Shown: positions 44,299 through 52,794, counted from the first letter of the stretch. The stretch: DNA of 64,000 nt from Nitrospira sp. (GCA_013140455.1 JABFSU010000024.1:35540-99539), one strand, 5' to 3'. Made by a program: numbers and translations. Notes: generated from the letters alone by a model not told the origin.

Positions 44299-44546
44299 AT
44301 TTCCCTCCCTGGCGTGTTGGCCGCACGTGCTTCGCACGAGATATCAATGGCTTTCTTGGCTAACGCAAAGGCCGCGGTCTTGGCATCCCATTCGGACTTA
44401 TATCTCCCCAGCGGTGCGTCGACGGAGGTGCCTATGGTGGACTCGAGGAGTCCGGGAATCACGAAGCGACATCGCCACGTTCCATTAGGCTGTTGTTCGG
44501 GCATGAGAAGAATCTTCTTGCCTTGCGAGTAGCAGGTCTCAGCCAT
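44295..44546 (-). CDS. Small hypothetical protein (83 aa)
   Basis: A protein of 83 residues (MAETCYSQGKKILLMPEQQP then RCRFVIPGLLESTIG). The start has GAGGAGGG upstream. The sequence suggests a small beta-rich domain with no known motif. It overlaps the next gene's start by four bases, so it is co-translated with the 62-residue protein. Confidence 0.6.
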   Translation of the reverse strand: MAETCYSQGKKILLMPEQQPNGTWRCRFVIPGLLESTIGTSVDAPLGRYKSEWDAKTAAFALAKKAIDISCEARAANTPGREI

Positions 44547-44601
44547 CACACCCTCCTCTGGGTAGGTACTCGGCACCGATGAGTTGCGTTCGAACCCGTT
44601 G

Positions 44602-44943
44602 CTACGCGGATTTGATAAATCGGTCTGCGCTGAGAATGCTGTGTAATCGTTCAGTGACGGAACGTCGATACGGCTCTTTCTGGCGGACCATAATGACCAG
44701 ATTTTCACGATCGAGGAGAATATTCAGGTCGTCTTGAGTGACGAGTTGTCGGGTCGAAGTGCCGATATTCATACGGTATTGGGTTCTCCCATCCGGATTC
44801 CGCATCGCGCCAGAAACCATCTCGGTCAACCCGTCAATCACTCCTTCGTGCCCTTCGAGGCGGTGTTTAACCCTGGTGCCATCAGGGATGCGGACCCAAT
44901 CTGATGCGAGGGGTTGAGCCTGCGAGGTGGGTTTCTGCGTCAT
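44602..44943 (-). CDS. Hypothetical protein with PDGRTQYR motif, copy 1
   Basis: A 113-residue protein sharing the core EGVIDGLTE(M/L)V.G..RNPDGRTQYR.N.G with the 112-residue protein at 49331 (ends also match: RF(I/V)). The design (short beta strands around VRIPDGTRVKHR) suggests an SH3-like barrel. Function unknown. AAAGGAGAC lies upstream. It leads a run with the 83- and 62-residue genes. Confidence 0.68.
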   Translation of the reverse strand: MTQKPTSQAQPLASDWVRIPDGTRVKHRLEGHEGVIDGLTEMVSGAMRNPDGRTQYRMNIGTSTRQLVTQDDLNILLDRENLVIMVRQKEPYRRSVTERLHSILSADRFIKSA

Positions 44944-45166
44944 ACAGGAGTCTCCTTTGCGGACGCGGACTTGTGGCGTCCACGAGTCCGCCGATGAATG
45001 GGTGATACTCAGAGTTCCGGACGGAAGCACGGTGATGACTGCCGGACCAATTACGTGGGACGGAGTGAGTGGGGTCGCTGACGAAACAGATAGGGAGCTA
45101 TCGGAAGCGTTTGCAAAGAATAGTCTAACAGACTTCTGCCGACATAGCGAACTTCAACGGGTTCAC

Positions 45167-45190
45167 GCCGCTCCTCTCATGGGGAGCGGC
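45167..45190 (-). terminator. Hairpin after 54-aa gene
   Basis: GCCGCTCC (45167-45174) pairs with GGAGCGGC (45183-45190) around an eight-base loop, 13-36 bp beyond the minus-strand gene's stop. No T-tract. Confidence 0.45.
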
Positions 45191-45202
45191 GCGGTGTTGA
45201 TA

Positions 45203-45367
45203 TTAGGAGAGTGGTGTTGCCTTGGTGCTATCGGGCTGCATCGAGGCTTTGAGATCTTCAATCGCCTTCGCCACGTCAGTTTCAGTCGACCCAAACCGAT
45301 CCCCCATCACCTTGATAGCTTGTTTAATCGCGGTGGTCATCTTCGTAATCTGTTCTGCTGGTGTCAT
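45203..45367 (-). CDS. Small hypothetical protein (54 aa)
   Basis: A 54-residue open frame starting at ATG with AGGAGA about six bases upstream, coding MTPAEQITKMTTAIKQAIKV and GDRFGSTETDVAKAIEDLKA: two predicted amphipathic helices with a short acidic end. It is soluble and helical; no known family. A GC hairpin follows. The combination of ribosome site, helical pattern and terminator makes it probable. Confidence 0.62.
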   Translation of the reverse strand: MTPAEQITKMTTAIKQAIKVMGDRFGSTETDVAKAIEDLKASMQPDSTKATPLS

Positions 45368-45420
45368 GCCGAGTCTCCTAGGTTAATGTCAGCTACATTC
45401 CAATTCACTGCACTCAGAAA

Positions 45421-45714
45421 TTATTGAACAACCGCTGAGGGGGGACCTGCCCAAATAAGATAGGGGGGTTTTTTCAGCGTGTCTGCGCGAGGAAAATGTC
45501 GAATGGCATAGTCGTATGCATGCGCTTGTGCGCTTTGACAGGTCGGCGCTGACAGATGATTGGAGATGACTTGAAAGTCGGCGTGATCATCTTCTCCGAT
45601 CTTGGCGGTATAGAGCGCGCAGGAAAATTCTCCATCCCTCGAACATTGGGTGCTGATGACCAGATGTGATCCGTCCGGAAACGTCATAAGGAGGTCAAGA
45701 TTTGTTCGGCCCAT
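45421..45714 (-). CDS. Small hypothetical protein (97 aa)
   Basis: ATG is preceded by AGGAGGACAT, a perfect ribosome site. The product (LLMTFPDGSHLVISTQCS, then YDYAIRHFPRADTLK) seems a small alpha/beta protein without recognised motif. It follows the RRM gene at 45723 by 8 bp and is probably co-transcribed with it. Confidence 0.62.
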   Translation of the reverse strand: MGRTNLDLLMTFPDGSHLVISTQCSRDGEFSCALYTAKIGEDDHADFQVISNHLSAPTCQSAQAHAYDYAIRHFPRADTLKKPPYLIWAGPPSAVVQ

Positions 45715-45722
45715 ATGTCCTC

Positions 45723-46007
45723 CTATTGGTGGTGCGGCTCAGCGTCAAGCGGTGTGGGACGCGTGGGGTGTGACGTAGAGCCGAGGCATCGACCGTCTAG
45801 GAGTGCCCCCTCAAGGGCGACGATGACCTTCAACGCCTGTTCTGTAGACGCCATTTTCACAAAGCCGTAGCCGGCTGAGATGTCGGTATTTTTGTGACGC
45901 ACAATATATGCGCGGGCGACCGTACCGTATTTGTTAAACAAGTCGTGTAGTCCGTTATCCGACACGGACTTGGTCAGTCCCCCGACGTATACGACACGCT
46001 TTCCCAC
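45723..46007 (-). CDS. RRM RNA-binding protein, second copy
   Basis: A 94-residue protein with one RRM: RNP2 VYVGGL and RNP1 AGYGFVKM. A short acidic/His-rich tail follows; there is no Gly-rich tail, unlike the one at 43536. GTG at 46007 has AGAGGA close upstream. Single RRM proteins of this kind are cold- or stress-associated in several bacteria. Confidence 0.88.
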   Translation of the reverse strand: MGKRVVYVGGLTKSVSDNGLHDLFNKYGTVARAYIVRHKNTDISAGYGFVKMASTEQALKVIVALEGALLDGRCLGSTSHPTRPTPLDAEPHHQ

Positions 46008-46057
46008 GATTCCTCTGCGCAGTTCTTTTGAAGCTCTGAGACGGTACGCTCAGTCGG

Positions 46058-46177
46058 CTAATGTTGGTCGCGTGGTTCAAAATAGGCATAGACGAGCACT
46101 CCTGCTACGCTTGCCATATACAGCAGTGTGGCTGCTCCAAGGGGATTCTGTGTCAGCCAGTGCATGAGATGTTGCAT
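46058..46177 (-). CDS. Possible small single-span membrane protein (39 aa)
   Basis: ATG ... TAG frame coding MQHLMHWLTQNPLGAATLLY followed by a hydrophobic span (ASVAGVLVYAYF) and a charged tail. Too short for homology; ribosome site weak. Listed because topology is clean. Confidence 0.35.
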   Translation of the reverse strand: MQHLMHWLTQNPLGAATLLYMASVAGVLVYAYFEPRDQH

Positions 46178-46219
46178 TGGGATCACGGTTCTGTGCCTCT
46201 TGACCTGTCGATGGTCCGG

Positions 46220-46501
46220 CTATTCGGTCGCGCCGCGACGTCTCGGTCGGCTCTCTGCCGGACGGTTGTTTCTTCCCTGTGATTTGTTTTCTTGCGCCGT
46301 CACCCGCGAACGTGTGGCCGGTCCAAAACCTGAACTAGCGAGTGAGGAAACTTCCCGACGTATGGTTTCGATGGAAGAGGACTGTTCTGTCAGCTTGGGG
46401 TCGGTGAGTCCCAGGAGTTGCCACCGAATTTTCGGCTTCAGCACGGCGCGGTTTTTCTTTTTGCCGGTCTTTCGGCCTTTCCACACTGTCGAGATTTTCA
46501 T
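46220..46501 (-). CDS. Small basic protein (93 aa)
   Basis: MKISTVWKGRKTGKKKNRA with a basic start, then LKPKIRWQLLGLTDPKL, and an Arg-rich tail. ATG is preceded by AAGGAGTACGCC, an excellent ribosome site. Composition suggests nucleic-acid binding. No family recognised. Confidence 0.6.
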   Translation of the reverse strand: MKISTVWKGRKTGKKKNRAVLKPKIRWQLLGLTDPKLTEQSSSIETIRREVSSLASSGFGPATRSRVTAQENKSQGRNNRPAESRPRRRGATE

Positions 46502-46798
46502 GGCGTACTCCTTGTGCTGGGCTACGAGACTGTTCTCAGGGTCATAAATCGTCGACGGTGCCGCGTCATGATTGGTGCCTGGATCCCCCATCGGGAGACA
46601 GCAAAACTGTCTCCTCTGGAGATAGGGGCGTAAGAGCGGTCAGGTTACAGGAACGATCGCGCGGAGACGGGAGTGAGGGGAGTGAAGCGCGCAACGGGAA
46701 ATGGAGCTCGTACGGAATGTCACTGTAGCACGTGGTCTGGCCTGAGTCAAACGGTGCGGTGTGGGGAAAGATTATAGAAACCGAACATGCGAGGGATA

Positions 46799-47710
46799 TT
46801 AGGGCTGTCGTGATGGGCTGCTTCCCGCAGCCGATGCCGTTCGGAGTCCGCTGGCGAGCCCGAGCAGGTATAGCCCGTAAATGAGCCATTTTGACGGGTC
46901 AAAGTCGTACCATTTCGGTCCGTTGCGATAGTCGCTCGGATACATGTGATGGTAGTTGTGGTATCCCTCTCCGAACGTAATCAATGAGACGAACCAGCTG
47001 TCCCGGCTGGAATCCTTTGTTCCATGCGGCTGACGGCCCCAGATGTGACAAATGGAATTGATGCAAAAGGTGGAGTTCAGGACCGCAAAGGTTCTTCCTA
47101 CGCCAGCGAGCAGAAAGCATCCGATGCCGCCGACCAGCCCGTTTGCCATGAAGCCGATCACAAATGTCAGCGCGAGGCCGCTAAGTACGATGAGTGCGTA
47201 GTATTTATGTTGCCAGATGGCCACAGGATCCTGTGCGACGCGGGAGGCATACTGCACGTCATCATACTTCCGTTCCGCAAAGAGCCAGCCGCAATGGCTA
47301 TGCCAGAATCCCAGCTTCGCATTGTAGGGATCGCCTTCCTGGTCGCATTGGGCATGGTGGCGAAGGTGGTCTGCGGTCCACTTGATGGCACTGTTTTGTA
47401 ATGCCCATGCGCCTGCGATAAGCAGCGCGCCTTTCACCCAGTTGGGGCAATCAAAACTGCGGTGCGACATGAGGCGATGATAGCCTACGGTGATTCCAAG
47501 GCCGCTGATGAGGTAGAGGATGGCGAACAACGTCCAGTCCAGCCAGGAGTAATCGTAGAAGTAGGCATAAATTGGGATCGCGAGGAGGGCCCCCACCACG
47601 ATGGAGAGAAAGAGGACGACCGTCCAGCCGACATGGTAACGGCGAGCCAGGCGCAGTGAGTGTATATCCGTCGTCATTGGTTGTTTTGCGATAGAATCCG
47701 CATTCGTCAT
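46799..47710 (-). CDS. Fatty-acid desaturase (delta-9 SCD-like), copy 2
   Basis: A 303-residue paralog of the 42608 protein with matching histidine boxes HRLMSHRSF, ADHLRHHAQCDQEGDPYNA and EGYHNYHHMYPSDYRN, and the same membrane layout. The two copies face the same way 3.3 kb apart. ATG at 47710 has no strong ribosome site; ATG at 47677 is in frame. Two delta-9 type enzymes may differ in acyl specificity or temperature response. Confidence 0.9.
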   Translation of the reverse strand: MTNADSIAKQPMTTDIHSLRLARRYHVGWTVVLFLSIVVGALLAIPIYAYFYDYSWLDWTLFAILYLISGLGITVGYHRLMSHRSFDCPNWVKGALLIAGAWALQNSAIKWTADHLRHHAQCDQEGDPYNAKLGFWHSHCGWLFAERKYDDVQYASRVAQDPVAIWQHKYYALIVLSGLALTFVIGFMANGLVGGIGCFLLAGVGRTFAVLNSTFCINSICHIWGRQPHGTKDSSRDSWFVSLITFGEGYHNYHHMYPSDYRNGPKWYDFDPSKWLIYGLYLLGLASGLRTASAAGSSPSRQP

Positions 47711-47799
47711 GGCCTACGATAGCATAGATAGGTCACGATGGCGAACCGCTTGTGTCGCGTAACGATGCGGCTGCGTCGGTGCCGGTTGGGTGCAAGAAG

Positions 47800-47828
47800 T
47801 TGACGCCTGAGGAGGCATGCTGTATGGT
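47800..47828 (+). promoter_or_regulatory. Candidate promoter of DEAD-box helicase with long leader
   Basis: TTGACG at 47800-47805 and TATGGT at 47823-47828 with a 17-base spacer, 167 bp before the GTG start. The resulting ~160-base leader contains the hairpin TCGCGA-N5-TCGCGA (47886-47902). Long structured leaders are typical of cold-inducible helicase mRNAs. Confidence 0.45.
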
Positions 47829-47994
47829 GTGCCTACATTGATCTCGCAGTAGTCCGGCGAATCACTGTTCAAACCATAACGGACTTCGCGATCGCATCGC
47901 GACCAGGTCCAGTTTGGAGCTGCATCTTTTCGGTGCTCTCTCCCCTCGGTTCTCTGATCCCGTCATAATGCGATCAAACTGAAAGGATAGTGTA

Positions 47995-49272
47995 GTGGAT
48001 ACGTTTGTTCACGAGAGTTTTCAGGGTCTCGGCTTATCTGAGGCGATGTTACAGGATCTTATTAAGGCCGGGTACACGGCACCAACCCCGATTCAGATGC
48101 AAGCGATTCCGCCTGCGCTTGCCGGGCGAGATGTGATCGGGTGTGCGCAGACGGGCACTGGCAAAACTGCAGCGTTTGCCATTCCGATGATTGAACGACT
48201 GGCGGCGCTGCCCAAAGGCCAGCCCCAGGCACTGATTTTGGCGCCTACCAGGGAATTGGCGTTACAGATCCTTGCCACGATCGATAAGCTCGGGCGTGGA
48301 CGTCGCATTTCCGCCACCGTGATCATGGGCGGCGCCGATATGCAGGCGCAGGTTCGCGGACTCCGGCAACAGCCGGATATTCTGGTGGCGACTCCCGGTC
48401 GATTGCTCGATCACATGTGGAACGGTACGATCAATCTGGCTCCGATCAAGATTTTGGTATTGGACGAGGCTGACCGGATGTTGGACATGGGATTTGCCCC
48501 GCAAATCAACCAGATCCTGGATGCGTTGCCGGTTGAACGGCAGACGTTGCTGTTCTCTGCCACATTACCTGCCGACCTTACCAGATTGGTGCAGGTCAGT
48601 GTGCACAACGCCGTGCGCGTCATGGTGAGTCCGTCAGCCACCACGGCCGATGGCGTGACCCAGGCGTTGCATCACACCACCCACGACAGCAAAGCTTCCT
48701 TGTTGGTGTCGCTCCTCGGACAAGAGCAGGAAACGGTGTTGGTTTTCACGCGCACAAAGCATCGCGCGGACAAGTTGGGTCGGGTGTTGGGACAAGAGGG
48801 GCATAAAGTGGCCGTTCTTCACGGTGACCGGAGTCTCTCCCAGCGCCGTGCGGCCCTCGACGGATTTAAGCGCGGCACGTTCCGGATCCTGGTGGCGACG
48901 GATATTGCTGCGCGAGGGATTGATGTGGCGAATATCGGACATGTCATCAACTTTGACTTGCCGAATTGCCCGGAAGACTATGTGCATCGCATCGGCCGCA
49001 CGGCTCGCATGAAAACGACCGGGCGAGCCACCAGTTTCGTCACGTCGGAGGATGGTCTGCAGTTGCGGGCGATCGAGCAGTTGTTGGGACATGCCGTGCC
49101 GGTTGCAGCAGGGAGTGCACGGCCATCGTTGGATCCGCGTGGGCAGGGGCGTCCTGTGCAGCGGCAAGCACGGCCAGCTCAAGGGCGTCCGGCAGGGTTT
49201 CGCGAACGCAGACCGATGGGCCATGGAACACACAGACCGGCGCAGCCCATTCAAGGTGCCCCAGGGAACTAG
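47995..49272 (+). CDS. DEAD-box RNA helicase (RhlE/CsdA-like)
   Basis: A 425-residue helicase. Q-motif FQGLGLSE...PTPIQMQAIP, motif I AQTGTGKT, Ia PTRELA, II VLDEADRML, III SAT, IV FTRTKHRAD, V ATDIAARGID, VI HRIGRTAR. The C-terminal 60 residues are Arg/Gly/Gln/Pro-rich, typical of RNA binding. It unwinds RNA duplexes. GTG at 47995 has AAAGGA upstream. Long leader with a promoter-like element. Likely cold-responsive by context. Confidence 0.95.
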   Translation: MDTFVHESFQGLGLSEAMLQDLIKAGYTAPTPIQMQAIPPALAGRDVIGCAQTGTGKTAAFAIPMIERLAALPKGQPQALILAPTRELALQILATIDKLGRGRRISATVIMGGADMQAQVRGLRQQPDILVATPGRLLDHMWNGTINLAPIKILVLDEADRMLDMGFAPQINQILDALPVERQTLLFSATLPADLTRLVQVSVHNAVRVMVSPSATTADGVTQALHHTTHDSKASLLVSLLGQEQETVLVFTRTKHRADKLGRVLGQEGHKVAVLHGDRSLSQRRAALDGFKRGTFRILVATDIAARGIDVANIGHVINFDLPNCPEDYVHRIGRTARMKTTGRATSFVTSEDGLQLRAIEQLLGHAVPVAAGSARPSLDPRGQGRPVQRQARPAQGRPAGFRERRPMGHGTHRPAQPIQGAPGN

Positions 49273-49330
49273 AGCAGAGAGTGTGTGAATGGATCGCTCG
49301 TTGATCAATCTACTATTGGAAGGGAACGTC

Positions 49331-49669
49331 ATGCCTGAGACGCAAAGCCTCCCGGTCAAGCCCAGCGCACCGTGGGTCAGAATTCCTGATGGAACCAAGG
49401 TGCGGTTGCGGACTGACAATCAGGAGGGTGTCATTGATGGGCTTACCGAACTCGTCACGGGGACCGGCCGTAATCCTGATGGCCGCACTCAGTATCGCGT
49501 CAATCTCGGGGATCAAGCGAGAACGCTGGTCGTTGAGGATGATCTGCTGGTGCTAGTGGATGCGGAGGGCTTGGCACTGATTCTCAAACAGAAAGTGGAG
49601 TTCCGTCGGCTTGTGACCCAGCGGTTACGGGGAGCACTTGGCGACGATCGGTTTGTCCGTCCTGCCTAA
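49331..49669 (+). CDS. Hypothetical protein with PDGRTQYR motif, copy 2
   Basis: A 112-residue paralog of the protein at 44602: WVRIPDGTKVRLR, EGVIDGLTELVTG and RNPDGRTQYRVN. GGAAGGG precedes the ATG. It lies 58 bp after the helicase on the same strand and may be part of its transcript. Function unknown; SH3-like barrel suspected. Confidence 0.66.
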   Translation: MPETQSLPVKPSAPWVRIPDGTKVRLRTDNQEGVIDGLTELVTGTGRNPDGRTQYRVNLGDQARTLVVEDDLLVLVDAEGLALILKQKVEFRRLVTQRLRGALGDDRFVRPA

Positions 49670-49675
49670 GGAGCG

Positions 49676-49701
49676 GCGCGGGCCGTCTATACGGCCCGCG
49701 C
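49676..49701. terminator. Bidirectional hairpin between convergent small genes
   Basis: GCGCGGGCCGT (49676-49686) pairs perfectly with ACGGCCCGCGC (49691-49701) around a 4-base loop, between the convergent 112-residue and 54-residue genes. No T-tract. Confidence 0.6.
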
Positions 49702-49712
49702 ATGCTCCCGTG

Positions 49713-49877
49713 CTAATACAGGGGTGGCTGCGGCCCCCACTGCAAACCTTCCAAATCTGGATCTTCCCCTGCAGGAATTGACGTGCGGTCGTCTTTTTCA
49801 CCTTTCCGCTGCGCACGCTTTTCTTCCTTTTCTTTCCGCTTCGTTTGAAGCGACTTCTCACGGTCCCGTTTCGCCAT
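49713..49877 (-). CDS. Small basic/acidic protein, paralog of 44110 gene
   Basis: A 54-residue protein starting MAKRDREKSLQTKRK, with a Lys/Arg-rich first half and second half EDPDLEGLQWGPQPP, the same arrangement as the 62-residue protein at 44110 (EDPDLAGMVAGPQDP). CAGGAAA precedes the ATG. A longer frame in another phase over this region is spurious. No folded domain; possibly RNA- or ribosome-associated. Confidence 0.64.
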   Translation of the reverse strand: MAKRDREKSLQTKRKEKEEKRAQRKGEKDDRTSIPAGEDPDLEGLQWGPQPPLY

Positions 49878-50114
49878 CGTTGTTTTTCCTGCGCGTGCGA
49901 TAGTGTCCTCCTTGGTCGTCTCGTCAGTGAGATAGTGCTGGTATCGGCCGAGGCACAGACACGCAGCCGATTCTGCGTTGAGCCCCTATCTCACTCACGC
50001 AAACCGACATCTTGATAGGGTACGGCGTGAAGGAGAGCGATGTAGCTGCCTCTCGAAGATCGTGATGTACCGTACCACGATGCGGAGACCCAGTCAAAGC
50101 GGCATCTCGATAGA

Positions 50115-50828
50115 CTAGGACGTGTGCGGGAGGGTGTGCGGTGGCGGGGTGGACCGGAGGCGAAGTTTGAAAATGACGCGCCGGCTCTTGTCCCGATCCA
50201 CTCCGGTCGCAGGATGAACGATGAGATCTTGCCGGCCTCGACCACTCGCCGACGTCAGTCGTTGGAAGCACGGTGAGACGGTTGGCTCCGTACGGTCAAT
50301 GATCTCAAGGCCTTTCGTCATCACACGGAAGGAGCGTTCCTGGCTTAATCGCAAGTTCATCGCGTCGCCGCCGCGGTCATCGGTATGGCCCTCGATCACG
50401 ACTGAGTCGACATGGGACTCAAGCGGCCCACATACGAGGACGGCATAGCGTGGCATCATGTCGGTGAGAAATCGATCAGCCTGTGGCGTCAAGGTGCTTT
50501 TCCCAGAGTCGAAATTGAGCAGGTCCTCGGGGATGACGATTCGCATGAGAAGTGGATCCTGCGGGTCGTTGTCCACGGAGAGTCCGAATTGTGCGAAGTG
50601 CTCGTACAGTAAGGTTTGAACGTTGCTCGTGAGCGGCGCCACGGGATCGGAGACGGTAGTCTGGGGAGGTGTTGGTCGGTCTGTTGGAATGTCCTGGGCT
50701 GCTTGTGGTGCGAGTGATGCCGCAAGGAGTAGGACGAAAATAATGGCGAGAGAGGTCATCAAGTCCATGAGCCCATTGGTCGTCGTGTGGGAGATTGTCG
50801 AATGGGAGCCGAGGTTATTCGGGTACAT
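50115..50828 (-). CDS. ZorB-like (MotB/OmpA-type) membrane protein
   Basis: A 237-residue protein with one N-terminal membrane span (ISHTTTNGLMDLMTSLAIIF to ASLAP, residues 13-43) and a C-terminal OmpA/MotB peptidoglycan-binding domain: FDSGKSTLTPQAD, VVIEGHTDDRGGDAMNLRLS and GRQDLIVH. The usual R for peptidoglycan is in the last helix. It follows the ZorA-like gene with 41 bp between, no ribosome site evident. It would anchor a proton-driven stator to the wall. The residue equivalent to the MotB/ZorB channel Asp may be Asp22 (GLMDLM). Confidence 0.75.
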   Translation of the reverse strand: MYPNNLGSHSTISHTTTNGLMDLMTSLAIIFVLLLAASLAPQAAQDIPTDRPTPPQTTVSDPVAPLTSNVQTLLYEHFAQFGLSVDNDPQDPLLMRIVIPEDLLNFDSGKSTLTPQADRFLTDMMPRYAVLVCGPLESHVDSVVIEGHTDDRGGDAMNLRLSQERSFRVMTKGLEIIDRTEPTVSPCFQRLTSASGRGRQDLIVHPATGVDRDKSRRVIFKLRLRSTPPPHTLPHTS

Positions 50829-50869
50829 GTGGAGTGTCTTCTCAGTGGTTTAGGAAGGCAATGGGCGTA

Positions 50870-52159
50870 TCATCGTGGACGACGGTATTTCTGTGCTCTG
50901 TTATGCGTGATTGCTGAAAGAGGCGCGAGGAGTTGTGTCGAGGTACGGAGTCGTTGCAGCCATCCTTGAGGTTGGCGAAGTGGCGCCCCTGTTGTTGGAT
51001 GGGGCGTGTGAGAGATTCTGGCTGTCAAGTCATCCACCAGGTGATCGACTTCTTGGGGCGATGAGAAACGTTGGACTGGTGGCGGCTCCAATTGTTGAGG
51101 GAGTTGCGTCAATGCGAGTGTGAGTTGTTGAATCAACGGGGCGAACGCTTTGGCGATGGCTTCGATTGGATAGGTGGCCGGTGGTGTGCTCTCGGCCTGT
51201 AGATGGGTACGAATTTCTTGCGTCAGTGCGTCCACCGATTTTGTCATGGCCTTCAAGGGCTGGGCGAGGGTGTCGGTTGCTGGCTGGGAATAGGGAATGG
51301 GGGGAGAATATTTCGATCCCTGTTCCAGTGAAGAGGGCCGACGAAGTGTTCCCGTCATTCCTTCAAGAATCTGTTCAAGCGTTTTTCTTGGAAATAGGTC
51401 ATCGATCAAATGGGTGCATTGCTGATGGGCTGAGAATAAGCGAAACATGAGCGGTTTCTCTATCAGGGTAAAGGCGGTTGCGCAGACGAGTCCGACGATC
51501 GAGGTCAGAAATTTTCCGGCGAGACCGTTGATGAGGCCTTGAATTCCGGCAATGCCGTGACCGTCGGCGTGTAGCTTACTGAGGCCCACCAACAGCGCAA
51601 TAAACGTGAGCAGGAGGCCGATCCCTGTCAGGAGGGACGGCACTTGTTGATACCAGGCGAGATTCAGCTTTCCCCGAAAGATGGTTTCGAGCGAGAAGAG
51701 TTCCTGGGCAGAACGAGAACTAAATATGCGGGGTTCGATGTACCAGGCGACCTGTTCCGTCACGAGTGTCTTTCGATATTGCTTCCAGGCAGGAGATAGC
51801 CAGGGTTCTCGCTGAAACGTCGTATCGATGAGTTGAAAATCCTTCCCATCCCGTCGGTCCAAGTGTGGGAGCGGTTCTTGCGGTCTGCTTTTCAACGCTC
51901 CTGGAGGGTGGAGCATCAAACCGTCCTGGTCGAGTTGCAGGCGCTCTTGAGCCAGTTTATCGAGGCATCGGGTTACGCGCGCAAATGGTTGCGAAGTCTG
52001 TGTCGATAGTTGATACAGCCGAGTGACTTGCCAGAGAAAAAATATTGTCAGGCCTGCAGAGCCGTACCAGCTGACAAGAGGAGCGGAGAGAGCACCCAGA
52101 GGGGCAACGTCTTGGGTCAACAGTTGAATGGCATGCTGGATGATCATGGGCGGCATCAT
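50870..52159 (-). CDS. ZorA-like (MotA/TolQ-type) proton-channel protein
   Basis: A 429-residue membrane protein. N-terminal span SWYGSAGLTIFFLWQV, and the MotA/ZorA core at about 168-245: YQQVPSLLTGIGLLLTFIAL, LAGKFLTSIVGLVCATAFTL. This pair of motifs matches ZorA more than MotA. A long helical tail (about 280-429) continues as in ZorA, rich in Gln/Pro/Thr. The next gene is ZorB-like. No zorC, zorD or zorE-like gene is present nearby, so this is an orphan stator or a distinct system. ATG at 52159 or the GTG at 52177 is the start. Confidence 0.75.
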   Translation of the reverse strand: MMPPMIIQHAIQLLTQDVAPLGALSAPLVSWYGSAGLTIFFLWQVTRLYQLSTQTSQPFARVTRCLDKLAQERLQLDQDGLMLHPPGALKSRPQEPLPHLDRRDGKDFQLIDTTFQREPWLSPAWKQYRKTLVTEQVAWYIEPRIFSSRSAQELFSLETIFRGKLNLAWYQQVPSLLTGIGLLLTFIALLVGLSKLHADGHGIAGIQGLINGLAGKFLTSIVGLVCATAFTLIEKPLMFRLFSAHQQCTHLIDDLFPRKTLEQILEGMTGTLRRPSSLEQGSKYSPPIPYSQPATDTLAQPLKAMTKSVDALTQEIRTHLQAESTPPATYPIEAIAKAFAPLIQQLTLALTQLPQQLEPPPVQRFSSPQEVDHLVDDLTARISHTPHPTTGAPLRQPQGWLQRLRTSTQLLAPLSAITHNRAQKYRRPR

Positions 52160-52413
52160 GTCCAACTTTCGTGCCACTTCGATGTGTCGAAGATGCCCGC
52201 CGATTCGTATAGCTGTCGATGGGTTTGCGAAGGGCTGAGCATATTATTCCCTCAGGGGGAACTTTCTGCCGGGTGTGTAGTGCCATCCAGGGCTGCTGTT
52301 CCAGTTCTTTCACAGTGGGAGGAACACGGCAACAACATGGGGGATGGTGACTTTCAAAAAAAGTATTTGTGGGGAGAATAGGGTGAGATACAGTCAGGTG
52401 AGAGGTTTCGATT

Positions 52414-52794
52414 ATGCCGACGAGCACATCACGCGCTTCGATGCTGAACAAGTTTCGTCGGCACCCGCGAGTGCGTATTCCCACCCCGATTGCCTGTGAG
52501 CTTGCCTGGCGTGATGAGCAGCGCTGGTTTGGGAAGTCTGTGCATGGTCCGGGTGTTGTGTACGATCTCTCTTTGCGGGGGATGCGGGTCAGTACAGAAG
52601 CCCCGATCAAGCCGGGCGATCACGTGTCATTGCTGGTTCGATTGCCGCGGCAAGCGGCTCCTGCAGAAATTGCTGTTGCCACGGTTCGCTGGGCGAAGGA
52701 TCAGATATACGGGCTGGCCTTTCAGCGGTTGTCGAGTACCTCCCATGGGCGACTTCGAAGATACATGACGGTGTTCTCAAAAGGGATCAGATAA
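52414..52794 (+). CDS. PilZ-domain protein, copy 1
   Basis: A 126-residue PilZ protein: RRHPRVRIP (RxxxR) and YDLSLRGMRVS (D/N-x-S-x-x-G), the c-di-GMP-binding motifs. The rest (LLVRLPRQAAP...VRWAKDQIYGLAFQRL) fits the beta-barrel. GAGAGG precedes the ATG. It likely reads c-di-GMP to control motility, secretion or polysaccharide. A second PilZ gene follows 12 bp downstream. Confidence 0.88.
   Translation: MPTSTSRASMLNKFRRHPRVRIPTPIACELAWRDEQRWFGKSVHGPGVVYDLSLRGMRVSTEAPIKPGDHVSLLVRLPRQAAPAEIAVATVRWAKDQIYGLAFQRLSSTSHGRLRRYMTVFSKGIR

Noticed and set aside
44927..45427. 166-codon plus-strand frame
   Set aside because: Overlaps the supported 54-residue minus gene and leader; no motif.
46128..46547. 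139-codon plus-strand frame
   Set aside because: Antisense of the 93-residue gene that has a perfect ribosome site.
49625..49861. 78-codon minus-strand frame
   Set aside because: Other phase over the 54-residue gene, which has a ribosome site and a paralog.
50115..52159. Complete Zorya defence system
   Set aside because: Only ZorA- and ZorB-like genes found; zorC/D/E absent in the neighbourhood.
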